This document shows positions 10,620-23,160 of a stretch of 64,000 bases of DNA, piece by piece. The notes under the pieces were generated by a model that did not search any database, had not been told where the DNA came from, and saw only the letters and a list, made by a program, of their open reading frames with translations. The number at the start of each line of letters is the position of its first letter. Position 1 is the stretch's first letter. A program made the translations under genes and the position numbers. The stretch comes from Diphasiastrum complanatum (taxonomy: Eukaryota; Streptophyta; Lycopodiopsida; Lycopodiales; Lycopodiaceae), in NCBI GenBank assembly GCA_029204225.1, contig CM055110.1, positions 39,249,515-39,313,514 on the forward strand, written 5' to 3'.

Positions 10620-12402
10620 TTACACGGCAACTATTCTCATAGACTCAAGAGGTTGTTTGCCTTCACGGCGCTTGGAATAAAAGCTGGTTCTGTAATCTGC
10701 ATATGTAAATCCCCTGAACAGAGGAGGATGGTCGTTGTCGACAAGCTCTTTGAAAGGAAATATTTGGGTATCTAGGGATGGAGCACAGTACATCACAATG
10801 GACACCCTGGCCTTTTCTGAGTTTGTGATGGCTCTATGTTGTACACTTTGATATGTGTCATTAGATAGAACCTGCACGAAGGAAATGAATGAGGGAGAGA
10901 AAACTAAGCTGGAAATACTTTACAGCTATAGGTAACCTCCTCCACATCTGATGATTGCAAACAAGACAAATAGTTCACTTTCATACCTGCAACACATCTC
11001 CAACATTGACAATGAATGAATTTGGAACAGGCTCTACATCCACCCAGAGGCCATCTTGTGACACCTGCAAGCCTGTGGTTTCATCTTGGAGAAGAACAGT
11101 AAGAGCAGAGATATCTGAGTGAGCTGTAAGTCCCAATGCTAGCTCTGGATTTGGACATGGGGGGTAGTAGTTCATCAGCAGCGTCTGTATGAATGTACCC
11201 AAAGATCTGAGAAGACGATCTGCCTTCAATTCCAGGCATTCAGAAAGTGCTGCGAGCAGCTGCTCTGCAAGATGCCTGACAGATGTGGCATACTCTACTG
11301 CAATTTCTCTGCTTTCTCAGGATGTAATCGGCCATATTGAAATTTCAGTCAACACAACATGGATATAGTAACAAGTTAATGATCATAATCGTAATCTTTT
11401 ACTTCCCATATAGGATCAAGAGACTTCCCAAAAGTAATAGCTGATTGCTTAAGCTGTTTCTTCTCTAAATTAATGCTTATGCCCAACATAAGATCAAACA
11501 GTTATTGATTATGCCCAACATAAGATCAGTTAAAGTGTCACCTATAGGCAGCCGGCTTGTCAGGCCATGTCTCTACGACCTCGGGCAAGGGACAGCAGAA
11601 ATGCCTCAGGCTATCTCGCCATTCCAACACTTCGTCAGTCTCCGCGTTGAAGCTCACACCATACCTTGTTCCTTTCTTCAATATATTCCCTTCATAGTAC
11701 ACCATCTTTTCTTCAATGGGCAGGTCGAAGAATTGGTTAACCACCTCCATCATTCTGTCACAGATCCGAGCGCTCACCCCATGGTTGATCACCTGTACAA
11801 AACAAAACCGAAACGATCAGCCACAATTCATTCCTGCCCAATTAAGGAAAACCTAATTTGTAGAAACATGACACTACGAATGTCCAATTGAGGAAAACCC
11901 ATTTTCTGAATTAAGAAACTAAGCACATCCATTTCTGCCCAACAGTGGAATACCCAGTATTTGAACTGGGAAATTAAGGATATTCATTGCTGCTCAATTG
12001 AAGAAAACCCAACTTTTGAATTAAGAAACTAAGCATATGCATTTCTGCCCAACAGTGGAAAACCCAATATCTGAATTGGGAAATTAAGAATATTCATTTG
12101 CTGCCAATTGAGGAAAGCCCATTTTCTGAATGAGAAAAGTAAGAAGTGTGGAATGGAAGTGAGGAGAGCACCCGAAAGAAACCCCATTGCTTGCAAGCAG
12201 TGTGGAGCTGTTCCAGGAGAAGGTGACGGTTGTGTCCGTGGAGATGGGTGAGATCGAGGAGGGGGATGTGGTGGGGAGAGCATTGGGCTATGGAATTGCG
12301 CTCATGGGGAGGTCGGATGAACTTCGGGGGAACTTGCGAGATGCCAGCCTCCGCCAGCAGCTTCACCCCCTGGATCGCAATGCCTCCTTCCTCTTTCTCC
12401 AT
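10620..12402 (-). CDS. 2-oxoglutarate/Fe(II)-dependent dioxygenase (DOXC class), 4 exons, 351 aa
   Basis: The predicted exons are 12402-12172, 11792-11542, 11308-10987 and 10871-10620, all with GT-AG introns of 379, 233 and 115 bp. Phases agree throughout. The product has the N-terminal DIOX_N block (IPLLDL, then KQWGFFRVINHGV across intron 1). The C-terminal 2OG-FeII fold has NYYPPCPNPE, the iron ligands H and D of LTAHSD, the distal His of VQHRA, and the 2-oxoglutarate-binding RVS (RxS). Length and intron positions are normal for this family of soluble specialised-metabolism and hormone-modifying oxygenases (DMR6, SRG1 and codeine demethylase relatives). The substrate cannot be deduced. An upstream Met at 12438 would add 12 residues. 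The inner Met at 12402 precedes the conserved start better. No break is seen, so I expect a functional gene. Confidence 0.93.
11884..12150. repeat. Minisatellite of about 111 bp, 2.4 copies, inside intron 1 of the dioxygenase
   Basis: Units start at the CAATTGAGGAAA-like motif at 11884, 11995 and 12105. Each holds CATTTCTGCCCAACAGTGGAA except the last partial unit, which runs toward the splice donor. The array accounts for most of this intron. Confidence 0.85.
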
Positions 12403-12895
12403 TTTACTCCCCGGAAAGAAAAAAATACTCACACTCAATTATAATGAATGCTACACTATATCATATATGCTATCTAATATTCATCTAATGAGTATTGTGG
12501 GCCAGTGAGCCATTTCTCATCGTAAGGCCCATGGAGCGAGCTCATTGAAAGCCTTTGGGATGCCATGGACCAAATCACCCAAATTAGCCAAAGCACAACC
12601 CATTCCTTATATTTACTAGGCAACATGTATAATGGACAATAAACTTAGGAACGGTCCATTGTGGCCCATGGAGCGAGCCATTGATGCCACATTAGCACCT
12701 ATGTGGGCCGAACCTTGTAGAATGAGCAAAAGCATGACCCAATTCGTAACGTTAATGGGCAACTGCCAGTTTACTATAAATAAATAGTCTATTTATGCCA
12801 TTTGATAGATAGAATGGAAATCATATAGGCAACCAAGTTGGTTAGCTTGGCATCCAAAGTTTCTTTGGTCCCAAATTCAAGCCCCCCTGGGAAAC
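12403..12895. other. Upstream region of the dioxygenase, no further gene
   Basis: This is presumably the 5' UTR and promoter of the minus-strand dioxygenase. A TATATGA-type box lies on the minus strand at about 12455-12468, which would place transcription start just before the outer Met. The motif GCCCATGGAGCGAG is repeated at about 12527 and 12667. The region ends at the insertion site of Gypsy-1. Confidence 0.4.
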
Positions 12896-13421
12896 TGTTA
12901 CGTACCCATAAGGGTACGCAATAGGAAACTTGAGGTGACGGTCTCAATTATGGGACGGAACGCTGAACTGGAGCTATAGGTCCTTTGGGTGCCACTTGTC
13001 AATGTCTCATTGGCACGCGGTGACCCGTTGTTATGGACCCGCGTCAGTATGCACAACTGCCGCATGTCGTTAGTCATGCGTGACTCCTATGGAGGGAGAT
13101 GACCCACCTGGACTATGTATATAGAGGTGGATCTCCATGAGCTGGATATTCATTCTCTCCTGGAGAATGAAGAGCTCTTCCACTGGTGGTCAGGTCAGGA
13201 CGAGTATCTAGGCCTCAGGATGTAGGTAGGTGAGGGTCGAGGGTAAGGCATGGTGGTATGGGACACCATGGCTTACTTGAGATCCGAGCTTGCTTGATGG
13301 TGGTCTGTAGCTCCAGTGCACGGGGGTGAGGTGGCAGTACCTCTATGGTTGGGTGGGAACGTAGCGTTCGTCACTTGTTTGTGCTTTAGCAATGACCGGC
13401 ATGACGATGGAGATTCTAACA
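12896..13421 (+). repeat. Gypsy-1 5' LTR (526 bp)
   Basis: It starts TGTTACGTACCC and ends TTCTAACA. It is 98.3 percent identical to 19516-20041, and all nine differences are transitions. Confidence 0.96.
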
Positions 13422-13423
13422 GT

Positions 13424-13436
13424 TGGTATCAGGGCC
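13424..13436 (+). other. Gypsy-1 primer binding site (tRNA-iMet)
   Basis: TGGTATCAGGGCC lies two bases after the LTR. It matches the initiator-Met primer with one change (GAG to GGG). Confidence 0.85.
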
Positions 13437-14989
13437 ACCGATCATTGTGAATAAGGTGCAATCGCTCTAACTTATGTTATTGGTTGGTTTGAGCTTTTAG
13501 CTGATGTTTTTGAAGGCTTAGTTGATTTCGTTGAATCGATCTGAACAACTTTGCTTTTTGGTTCGTCTCAATCTGAGGCCGTTTTGATTGAAAACGAATC
13601 ACCTTTGTTAGCTACGGTGGTAGTAGTCGGTTTCTTTTGAATGTTTTACGGTTTTAAAAAAAAAAAACTTCAAAAACCGATTTCATTTTCTGGCCTTATT
13701 TTGAGTTTTGGAAGTCGAAATTTTTTTTTTGGCATACAAAGTTTTGTTTGATTCCAAAAAAAACAATTTGTAAAAAAAAAAATATATCCAAGGGCACGCG
13801 CGCGGATCTGCATGCCGGCCTGCTGGTTACCTATACCGTACAGCGTCAGGAATTCCATCCTGCCTGCTTGCAGAACTCCCACAGAACTCCCAGGAATCAG
13901 TTTGTTGGAGGAGCTTTGACAAGTGCATCAACTTTTAGCTTGTAAAGTTTTCTTGTACTTTTTAAGTACACTACTCCTGAAACTTTTGATGAAGTTTGCA
14001 AAGCTAATAAAGCTTTGGTTTTATGAACTTAAACCATAAGCTTAACACGTTGAGTAACCATAAGCTTAAGACATTGATTACTCAACCTAAACTTCAAACT
14101 TGAAGCTTTCTTTGTTGAATATAATTGAAAGCTATTTGTACTCCTAAAGTACCTTGTAAACTTTGAGACTTTGTTTCAAAGCTTTTTATGTTTAACTTTT
14201 AATTTAAAGGTTATACAACTATACAAAGTTTTCATACTAAGTTATAAAACTTGGCCTCAAACTTTGTGAATAAGCTTTTGGTAAATAAAAGTTATTGTAA
14301 ACTTTGAATTTGCTTCAACAAAATTTTGAAAAAAGGGGGGGGAAATAAAACAAAGGTACACATTTGTACTTGCAGGTTGTACCTACTGCAAGTACAGACC
14401 TGTGTATTTTTTTTCTTGTTTTTCTTAACATCTTTCTTAGGCTTAATCCATCTCTTTGTAATCTACCACCTACACACCAAGAAAAATTGGTAATTCCATC
14501 ATCCTTTTTACTTAAAGGAAATTTGAAGTTTTTTCCTCCACCTCCTCCTCATGAACGTATAGTTGTACCAGCACCTTCTCCTTTGCCTAAGGACAAGCCT
14601 TAGAGGAGATTTAGGTGTATCTTTAGGCCATAAGGCCATGAGGTCAAGGCGGTGACCCAAAAGATGGGTGGGGACATGACCCAAGTGACCCTTGGGTGAG
14701 GTGGCATAAGGAGGGTGGTGGCCATGTGAACTGAAGGTAGGTGGACCCCATAAGGGGATGCCACTTGTTTTAGGAGCCCATGTGCTTGCTAGGTGGTGAC
14801 TATAAGGCCCACCACCCAACAAGGCTTTTTTAAGAAGGAAAAGAAGTGGGATGGGGGAGTATAGGCTCCATTTCCATCATTGAGGTGCTTATTGTGGCTT
14901 AGTCTCCTTGAGTAGTGGTCTCAAGTTTTCTAAGTCCTTTTGTTGCGAAGCCCTTGCAGTTTTTTCTTTGTCTTATTCCTTAGAGCACC
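13437..14989 (+). other. Gypsy-1 untranslated leader
   Basis: About 1.55 kb separates the primer binding site from the gag Met. The middle (13930-14330) is dominated by AAGCTT/AAACTTT-like words that can pair with one another. The short frames here have no family signature. Confidence 0.6.
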
Positions 14990-17900
14990 ATGGACCCTGT
15001 TATGCCCTCGGGTGAAGGACCGTCTTCACCTCCTCCTCCTCCTGATGTAGACACTAACCAACTTGTTCAAGCCCTAAATATGCTGCAAAATCAAATTTTA
15101 GAAATGCAGGCCAAGCATGCCGCGGCCGAGCAAGAGTGGCGTTCTTCGACGCACTCGCGGTCCGTTGGCGTTTATCCAATGTTTAATCCGGAATTCTTTT
15201 CGGGTGAAAAGAAAGACCAGCTTCCCGATGTGGTATTGTCATGGCTAGATCGATAGAATAGTCATTTTTCCATGCACGATGCGCCTGATAGTACGAAGAT
15301 CGCATTTGCTCTCATGTTTTTATGCGGAAAGGCGTTTACATGGTGGCAGGAACTAAAGGAGAGGACTACTGCCCCTTCTACATGGGACGCCTTTCAAGAA
15401 GCCTTTAAAACGGCTTTTCTTCCGGTGTTGGATGATTTTGAGCATTGGCGGCGTTTTGCCACCGTGCAGATGGGTACTAGGCCGTTAGATGCCTATATCC
15501 AAGAATTCCAAGAAAATTTGTCTCGATTCGCCTCGCGAATCGATCCTATCCTGTTGAAGTTACATTTTATCTTGGGGCTTCCAAAGGAATTTCAGCTAGA
15601 AGTGCGGCGTAACCAACCGTAGACAATCGAAGATGCGGTTCGCTTTGCGAAAATCTTCGATGACGCCCATTTTGCCTCTCGCAAGGAGCAGGCTTTGCCC
15701 AAGGCTGAACAAAAAGAAAAGAAATTTTTCAAGAAGCGGGGTAGAGACAAGACGGAGGACACCGGTTCCCAAGGCGGGAAAAAGCGCGTCAAATTGGAGC
15801 GCGCCGACTATGACAAGGCGAGAACCGGCGGGTTGTGCTTCTCATGCATGGAGAAGGGGCATATTTCAAAAGATTGCCCAAAGAAAAAACAAAAGAAATC
15901 TGGCGGGCAACCTGAATCTTTTAAAGCGCCAGGTAATTCTAGTATTTCTTTTGTTAATTTATCCTTTAAGGATAGCACTAGTTGCAAGAATTCTTGTTTT
16001 AATACAGCTGTTTTTGGCCCCCATGATCTCATTCGTATGAATGGAATTGTAGGACGCCAAGTTGTGACTGTTCTGTTTGACGATGGTTCCACACATAACT
16101 TCATAAATGCTAAACTGGTGCAAAATCTCAAGGCGGCTACCGCGCCAAGTAATCACTTGTACGTGGTGAAAATGGCGTCAGGGGAAGATCGACAAGCTTG
16201 GGATCAGCTTGTTCCTCAGCTGCCGCTTCAGATTCAAGATTATGTTGAGCCACTAGATTTTCATATTATGAACTTGGATAGCGTAGACATAATCTTAGGA
16301 AAAGAATGGTTTTATTCTAAAAATGAGTCTTTAAGAAAAGATTATGTTACTCATAGTATTTCTTTTTTGCATAAGGGCTCGTTGGTTGAGCTAAAAGGCG
16401 ATGTAAATAGGCCTTTTGATCCTTTGGTATCTGCTTTAGAAGTTGTAGAATATTTAAAAGATTTTGGTAATAAAGTTTATCTTTGTATTTTGAAAGATGA
16501 AATTTATGTGGATGACCATGCAGTCCAGAGTCTAAATATTGATTTATCGCATTTGCCTTTGAATGTGCCTGTAAATAATCCCTTAAGTGTTAACTCACCT
16601 GAAGGATTAATATCTAACAAACTTAGGCAAGAATATAGCGATGTTTTTCCTGATAAACTCCCTGATGGCCTACCTCCCCAAAGGAGTGTTGACCATCAGA
16701 TAGAGTTGTTTCCTGGAAGCCAACCTGTATCTCTTTTTCCTTACAGGGTTAGCATCAAGGAAGAAGATGAAATTTCTAAGCAGTTACAAGAACTCCTTAG
16801 GATGGGCCATATACGGCCTAGTAAGTCCCCTTCGGGAGCACCAATCCTTTTAGTAAGTAAAAAGGATGGCGGCACACGTTTGTGTGGTGACTTTAAAAAG
16901 TTAAATGATTTAACCATCAAGAACAGATATCCCTTACCTAGGATGGATGATCTTATGGATTGTCTGAATGGGGCTAAGTATTTCTCCAAAATTGATCTTA
17001 GATCAGGTTACCATCAGATAAGGATTAGGAACGAAGATGTTCCTAAGACTGGATTTCGATCCAGATATGGCCATTATGAGTTTTTAGTGTTACCTTTTGG
17101 ACTCACGAATGCACCTACCACTTTCCAGCAAATGATGAACGATATTCTTCGTCCATATCTAGGAAAGTTTGTAGTGGTTTATTTGGACGACATATTAATT
17201 TATAGTCGGACCCTTGAGGAGCATGAAGAGCATCTTCGTATTGTCTTAGATCTTCTAAGGCAAGAAAAGCTCTATGCTAAGGATTCGAAATGTGAGTTCT
17301 TTCAAACTAAACTCAAAATGTCATATCGGATAAAGGTCTTGAAATCGATTATGACAAAGTCTGTAAGGTGCGAGAATGGTCGAGACCTTTGACAATACGT
17401 GATGTGAAATCCTTTTTGGGCTTCACAGGATTCTTTCACAGGTTCATTTTGGACAATTTCTTAATAGCATTGCCCTTGACGAACATTCTTAAGGGGGTGA
17501 AGAAAAAATGTAGTCGTAGAAAAAGTCCATTGATAACGTGGACGGATGAAATAAATAAGAGTTTTGAGACTCTCAAGCACTATGTTTCTACGGCTCCAAT
17601 TTTACACATTGTTGATCCTAACCAGCCCTTTGTGGTTGATACGGATGCTAGCGACTTTGCTGTTGGAGCAGTCCTTTATCAGGACGGTAGACCAGTTGCT
17701 TTTGAAAGCAAGAAGTTAGATCCTGCTCAAACTAGGTATTCTACTTATGAGAAGGAGCTTTTTGCAATCATTCACGCGTTAAAAATCTGGAGGCATTATC
17801 TTTATGGTGCCAAATTTACGGTAATGACTGATCACCAATCTCTTAAGTATATTTGTGATGCTAAGGACCTTCGTGGCCATAAGGCTAGATGGTCGAAACT

Positions 17901-19503
17901 CATTCGGGAATTTGTCTTCGACATTAAGTATCGTAAAGGTACGTCGAACTGTGTTGCCAATGCCTTGAGCCGGATTGGAGAGATTGATCAGTTATGCTTT
18001 GCTGAGATCCAATCTAACTTGTATCTTTCGGGATCTTTGTTTCTGGTCGCATCTGGCTAGATGTCCTGACAGGAAATTCTAAATCTAGTGATGACCTTGG
18101 GATGCAGGATCCCAAGCAATCCCGTAATGACAAGTTACTTGAAGACTATTCCATAAGGAATGGCCTGCTTTTCCGAAAGGGAAAGGTTTGTGTGCCGGAT
18201 AGGGAAGACTTGCGGGCCCAAATCCTGCAGCAGTGTCATGACAACCCTTGTGCTGGTCACCCAGGCATACAAAGGACACTTGACCTTGTTAGGCAGAATT
18301 CCTTCTGGCCTAAGATGAAAGGTCATGTGGAGGCATACGTTCAAAGTTGTGAACAATGCCAGCAAAACAAAGTAGAAAGACTCAAAGTTGCGGGTCTTCT
18401 TCATCCCTTGGAAATTCCCAATAAAAAATGAGAAAGTATTTCAATGGATTTTGTGGTGGGACTCCCTAAAACCCGGAGTGATCATGATGCCATTTGGGTG
18501 AGGGGTGACAGGCTAACCAAGATGGCACAATTTTATACCAACTAAATTAACTGTCAAGGCATCTGAACTAGCCCAGCTTTTCGTTGAAAAGTTGCTCAGA
18601 TTGTATGGTTTGCCGAATGATATTGTTAGTGATCATGACTCCAAGTTCACTGGCAAGTTTTGGCAAGCAGTTTTTGAAAAACTTGAAACAACCCTTAGTC
18701 TTAGTCCTTTGGATCACCCAGAATCTGATGGGCAAACAGAACGTGTCAACTAGACGTTGGAGGATATGCTTAGAGCATACGTCTCTCACCGACAGTCTGC
18801 CTGGGAAAAGTATCTCCCTTTGGTTGAGTTTGCGCACAATAGTGCTAAGCATTCTGCCACCGGATTCAGTCCTTTTATGCTGATGTATGGCTTTTAGCCA
18901 CGTTCTCCAGTTTCGGTCGGACTCAAAGGTCTCAAGGTGCAAGCTGCAGTAGATTTCCTGCAGGATATGCAAGAAATGCTGCTAGTGGCCAAGGAAAGCA
19001 TGAAAACCGCTCAGGATAGAGCTCAGTTTTATGCTAATCGCAGTCGTTCACCTCAGGATATTGAGGTCGGAACCTAGGTATATCTTAAAATCCCTAAGGA
19101 TTCAAAGGTACTCTGGACGGGAAAATTCCATAAGCTATCTCCTCGATATAGCGGGTCTTATAAGGTTGTGAAGAAAATCAACCCGGTCGCGTATCAGCTA
19201 GATCTTCCGGTTGGGGTTGGGGTTCATCCTGTTTTCCATGTAAGTCGTTTAAATGAACGACTTAGTAGAAAGGATTCCCTAATGCCGGTAGGTGAACTAG
19301 TTGAGCTCGAGGATCTGTCTACATTTGTGCCTAATGTACCTAAAAAAGTTGTTGATGTTCATCGTCACCAATTGAGAAACCGTTTAGTTTCTAAGTTTCT
19401 TGTATGTTGGAAAGGTAAGATAGATGACGAGGACACTTGGGAGAGACAGGACTATTTAAGACTGAACTTCCCTGGCTTGCTCCCATTAGGAAGAGACTCT
19501 TAA
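14990..19503 (+). pseudogene. Gypsy-1 gag-pol polyprotein, broken
   Basis: The frame starts at ATG 14990 and ends at TAA 19503, just before the polypurine tract. In order it encodes Gag (15100-15650), a CCHC knuckle ([14 protein letters not shown], about 15835), a protease (DDGSTHNFI, about 16080), a reverse transcriptase ([24 protein letters not shown] about 17175), RNase H (DTDASDFAVGAVLY about 17640), an integrase (HH-CC zinc region about 18255-18365, then a DDE core) and a chromodomain-like tail (FLVCWKG, about 19400). Breaks are TAG at 15254, 15620, 18751, 18895 and 19075, TGA at 18429, and frameshifts near 17320, 18035 and 18530. Everything else aligns with an intact chromovirus polyprotein, so the breaks are recent. 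Confidence 0.94.
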
Positions 19504-19515
19504 AGGGGGAGAGAA
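19502..19515 (+). other. Gypsy-1 polypurine tract
   Basis: AAAGGGGGAGAGAA directly precedes the 3' LTR and overlaps the polyprotein stop codon. Confidence 0.9.
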
Positions 19516-20041
19516 TGTTATGTACCCATAAGGGTACACAACAGGAAACTTGAGGTGACGGTCTCAGTTATGGGACGGAACGCTGAACTAGAGCTATAGG
19601 TCCTTTGGGTGCCACCTGTCAATGTCTCATTGGCACGCGGTGACCCGTTGTTATGGACCCGCGTCAGTATGCACAACTGCCGCATGTCGTTAGTCATGCG
19701 TGACTCCTATGGAGGGAGATGACCCACCTGGACTATGTATATAGAGGTGAATCTCCATGAGCTGGATATTCATTCTCTCCTGGAGAATGAAGAGCTCTTC
19801 CACTGGTGGTCAGGTCAGGACGAGTATCTAGGCCTCAGGATGTAGGTAGGTGAGGGTCGAGGGTAAGGCATGGTGGTATGGGACACCATGGCTTACTTGA
19901 GATCCGAGCTTGCTTGATGGTGGTCTGTAGCTCCAGTGCACGGGGGCGAGGTGGCAGTACCTCTATGGTTGGGTGGGAACGTAGCGTTCGTCACTTGTTT
20001 GTGCTTTAGCAATGACCGGCATGACGATGGGGATTCTAACA
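19516..20041 (+). repeat. Gypsy-1 3' LTR (526 bp)
   Basis: It is the partner of 12896-13421 and ends in TAACA. Confidence 0.96.
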
Positions 20042-20214
20042 AAAACCAAGTGGGAGACCAAGATGCATTATGTAAGCAAAATCTTCTCGTACCTGGGGAG
20101 GTGGTGTATGATGCTTGGGCTCGCTCATAGAGGTTTGATTTTTTGTGATCTCACGAGTTGATAATACGAAGATGATGGACAATCTATCAATAGAGTGTCC
20201 ATTCTATGAGTGAA

Positions 20215-20649
20215 TGTTACATCCATTTTGGCATAACATGACACGACTTGCCATTGATGTGATGAATTGCTCTATTATATGCTATATGATACATACTATT
20301 AAATTATTGGTAAGCTTAGTTTATCTCTTAGTTTCATGTACATTTTCAATTGAACAATTTTTCAATTTTATGCTCATGTGACAATGTGTGTGTCTTGTTT
20401 ACGACATGTATAGATACTAAGTCGAGACACGTGTCCCGTAATGGAGATCGTTTTACCATGTAGTGGTTTACTCCCAAGAAAAGTCTGTCTATATATGTGT
20501 CATTTTCTTTCTTTGTGAAATACACAGTTTCTGAGAGTTGCTTGGGTGGTAGTGCACTATTTCTTTTTGTCTATGTTTTTGATGGTTGACAGCTTGTGTG
20601 ATTGCCAGTAATGAATTGTAGGTTACATCCTCTACATGGTATTAGAGCC
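20215..20649 (+). mobile_element. Probable Copia LTR (20215-20636) with primer binding site, no body
   Basis: TGGTATTAGAGCC at 20637-20649 is an initiator-Met primer site with one C-to-T change, directly after ...CTCTACA. Upstream is an LTR-like segment with TATATAT at about 20490. The left boundary at TGTTACATCC (20215) is a guess. No second LTR or coding region was found, so this is a 5' fragment. Confidence 0.6.
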
Positions 20650-21358
20650 TTGGTCAAGTGCAGTTTTACGACAATCAAGAACCAAATTATAGAAAAATTC
20701 ACAAAAGTGTTCAATGTAGGCTATCAAATCGGTTGTGAGGAATCCTAAATCACAGAGCTAGAGAAATTTACAAGCTTGTTTTTTGTGAAATCTGTTAATA
20801 TTTCAAAATTTCCAATCGTCAGCTAGAGTTTTTTGTAATTGGAAAACTCATTTTGAAGCCATAATAGTGTCGGGGTGATGGTCCGATGGATCGGACACAT
20901 CGAACAATCGGATCCAAATGATCCTACTACTGCACAAAGGCAGTGGTCGACTAATTCCCTCGGTGTGTGCACTACTACTACTACAGTAGGCGAACACAAA
21001 ATAGAGTTTGATTGCAGAAGTAGAAGAGCAGACAGTCAGACAAATCAATTTGAGAGTCAAACAAAAAAGCGACTATGGGCGCTCGAGCATATGTGGAATC
21101 AGCTTATTTTGTTTGGTATCAACAACCCATTAATTGATTACAATGATCAACTATATACAATTTACATTTGTGTAGATGTATGTACAAGAGGATGGCAATG
21201 AGCCATTTGGAATAGATCGTGGCTGCTGCTGTCATTGTCCAAGTAGTTGCACAGTACAAGCAGTGGGCGTGAGAAGGCTTTGACTATTTAGCTTAACTAC
21301 TGATTTCAATCATTGCGCATATAATATGGGAACTATATGGATTCATTTGCATGGCTTG
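20650..21358. other. Unassigned sequence between retroelement fragments
   Basis: It may start with the leader of the preceding Copia fragment. A 108-codon frame at 20875-21201 has no recognisable domain. I see no gene. Confidence 0.4.
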
Positions 21359-21653
21359 TGTAATTAGTAAGAAATTAACTCGAGTCAACTCTAATTATGC
21401 AAAGTTGTTTGCATAAGATAAGCATATGGATTGGAACTATGTGCAGATTGAATAAACATGTTAACTCTGAACGATGGGCAGTATTGGCTGTCTGACAAAA
21501 CATATGTTGATGACCAGTTAATCATCTATTTCACTACATAAGACCTTTTTCACTAAGTAACAACTAGAATTTTGATCCTTGTGGGGAACGATATTTCTTA
21601 TATTGCACAATATTTAGAAAATCGATTTCAATGAGTTACGACATGATCTGAAT

Positions 21654-21673
21654 TTTGGCGCCGCTGCCGAGGA
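21654..21673 (+). other. Gypsy-2 primer binding site (tRNA-Asp type)
   Basis: TTGGCGCCGCTGCCGAGGA differs by two transitions from the TTGGCGCCGTTGCCGGGGA commonly found in plant Gypsy elements. Confidence 0.85.
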
Positions 21674-21774
21674 TTGGAAGTGGTTTTACTAATGATAAAG
21701 ATCATATGCAGTGGTTCAAGAAACCTGATTCAAAATGTTCAGAAGGATTTTCTTAGAAGAATAGAAAACCGAGA

Positions 21775-21960
21775 TTCGCTTAGATTATTTCCGGGACACG
21801 TTGGCTACTTTAGAAAGTTTATTCCCTTGCTTGAAAAAGAAATTACGATTCTTGGAAACCTTCTAAAAGTAGAAGGAGAATTTCAATGGACCAGGTGACA
21901 TGAGACTTGTTATCAAGATAATGTAACAACACTTGTGAACTATGCATGGCCATGAAAGAA
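21775..21960 (+). pseudogene. Gypsy-2 reverse transcriptase thumb fragment
   Basis: The translation contains GHVGYFRKFIPLLEK and GEFQWT, the conserved segment joining the polymerase to RNase H in Gypsy elements. It sits only 100 bp after the primer site, where gag would be expected, so it is misplaced. Confidence 0.75.
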
Positions 21961-22906
21961 GAACGTTGCAATAAAAACAGAATTCAACCAATAGAAAGAT
22001 GCAATGATAACAAAATTCTCTCATGTATATGTTTGTATACAAGATCATTACATCAAAGAGATTCCATGATACAGTGTCATGACTAAGCTGTATAGATAAA
22101 GACTTGCGCAGATTATCAACGCAATTTTAAAAAATTTAAACGCTGGTAATTCTTGAAGTGACGGATTGTTAGTCTCTGACAAAACAACAACTGGCTCGGA
22201 TTCTCTGGAGGAAACCTCTTCAACATTTGCAAAATCATTTATGGAAGGAGAACCTTCGAATGTAATGCTCGAATCTTCATCCACGTCCAGTAACATAATT
22301 ACCCATCTTCGAATAAGTCGACCACCTATGGCTATAACGTGTTCAACCATTCTGACAGACTGGAAGGAGCGAGCACAAGGTCAAATTGTAATATCCTATG
22401 TATGGATCGCGGGATTTAAAATGGAAGAGTTGTTTATCTAGATAAATCTTGGAAGCTTTAAATGCATGCGATTAGTCTTTTTGATAAGACCTCGTGATAT
22501 TCTAAAAGACGTGAGTAACCATGAAGTAACCATACTACTCGTGGGTACGGAACCAGTGACGTATGCAAACGTGCGAGCTAAGAATTGAATAAGTTCGATC
22601 CTGGATCGAAACATTTCGACCACACGAACTCCGATATTAGGATTGGATATTTGATATCGCGTCTTCTATATTTTTAGGTCCTAAAGTCAAGAGCGGAAAG
22701 ATCAACGAGAAAGACAAAGGAAAGAGCGAGAAGAAAGATGGAGACGTACAGAGAGAGAAAGGGAATTAAACTGGGATACAGATACCCGTACTGATTGAAG
22801 AAGAAAACCTAATATCAGGGAACCTCTGTTATCTGACTCTGAATCTAAAAAGGAAAAATTATTTAGCCCACTCCATTGAAACAAAGGTGACAGTGATCTA
22901 GATGAT

Positions 22907-23160
22907 ATGGCGGCTCCAACATCAACTTCTTCTAAGATTCGATATGATTATTTTAAGGGAATTGACTCTAAGGATGTTGATAGTTATGTGTCCCAATTCA
23001 AGTCAATAGCAGTCAGCAATAAAGAAAGTTTGGATGCGGACAAGCTAAGAATTTTCCCTAGTTTATTAAGGAAGGAGGCAAGAACTGGTTCAGTCATATT
23101 GAACCAGCTTTGGTTTCTACTTGGACTAACTTAAAGAACCAATTTTTGAAGCAATTTCGG
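22907..23160 (+). pseudogene. Gypsy-2 Gag fragment
   Basis: The 75-residue frame, with YFKGIDSKDVDSYVSQFK and a Leu/Phe-rich continuation, resembles a retrotransposon Gag N-terminal half. It stops where the Gag core should continue. No zinc knuckle follows. Confidence 0.5.

Larger units (their letters stand above)
12896..20041 (+). mobile_element. Gypsy-1, near-complete Ty3/gypsy chromovirus, disabled by stops and frameshifts
   Basis: It has two 526-bp LTRs differing at nine sites, a primer binding site, a leader of about 1.55 kb, a gag-pol region ending in a chromodomain-like segment, and a polypurine tract. The terminal repeat is TGTTA/TAACA. The flanking five bases GAAAC (12891-12895) and AAAAC (20042-20046) look like a target-site duplication with one change. 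The high LTR identity marks a fairly recent insertion. Confidence 0.96.

Noticed and set aside
20875-21201. 108-codon plus-strand frame
   Set aside because: No domain or homologous copy in the window, and it sits between retroelement fragments. Not distinguishable from chance.
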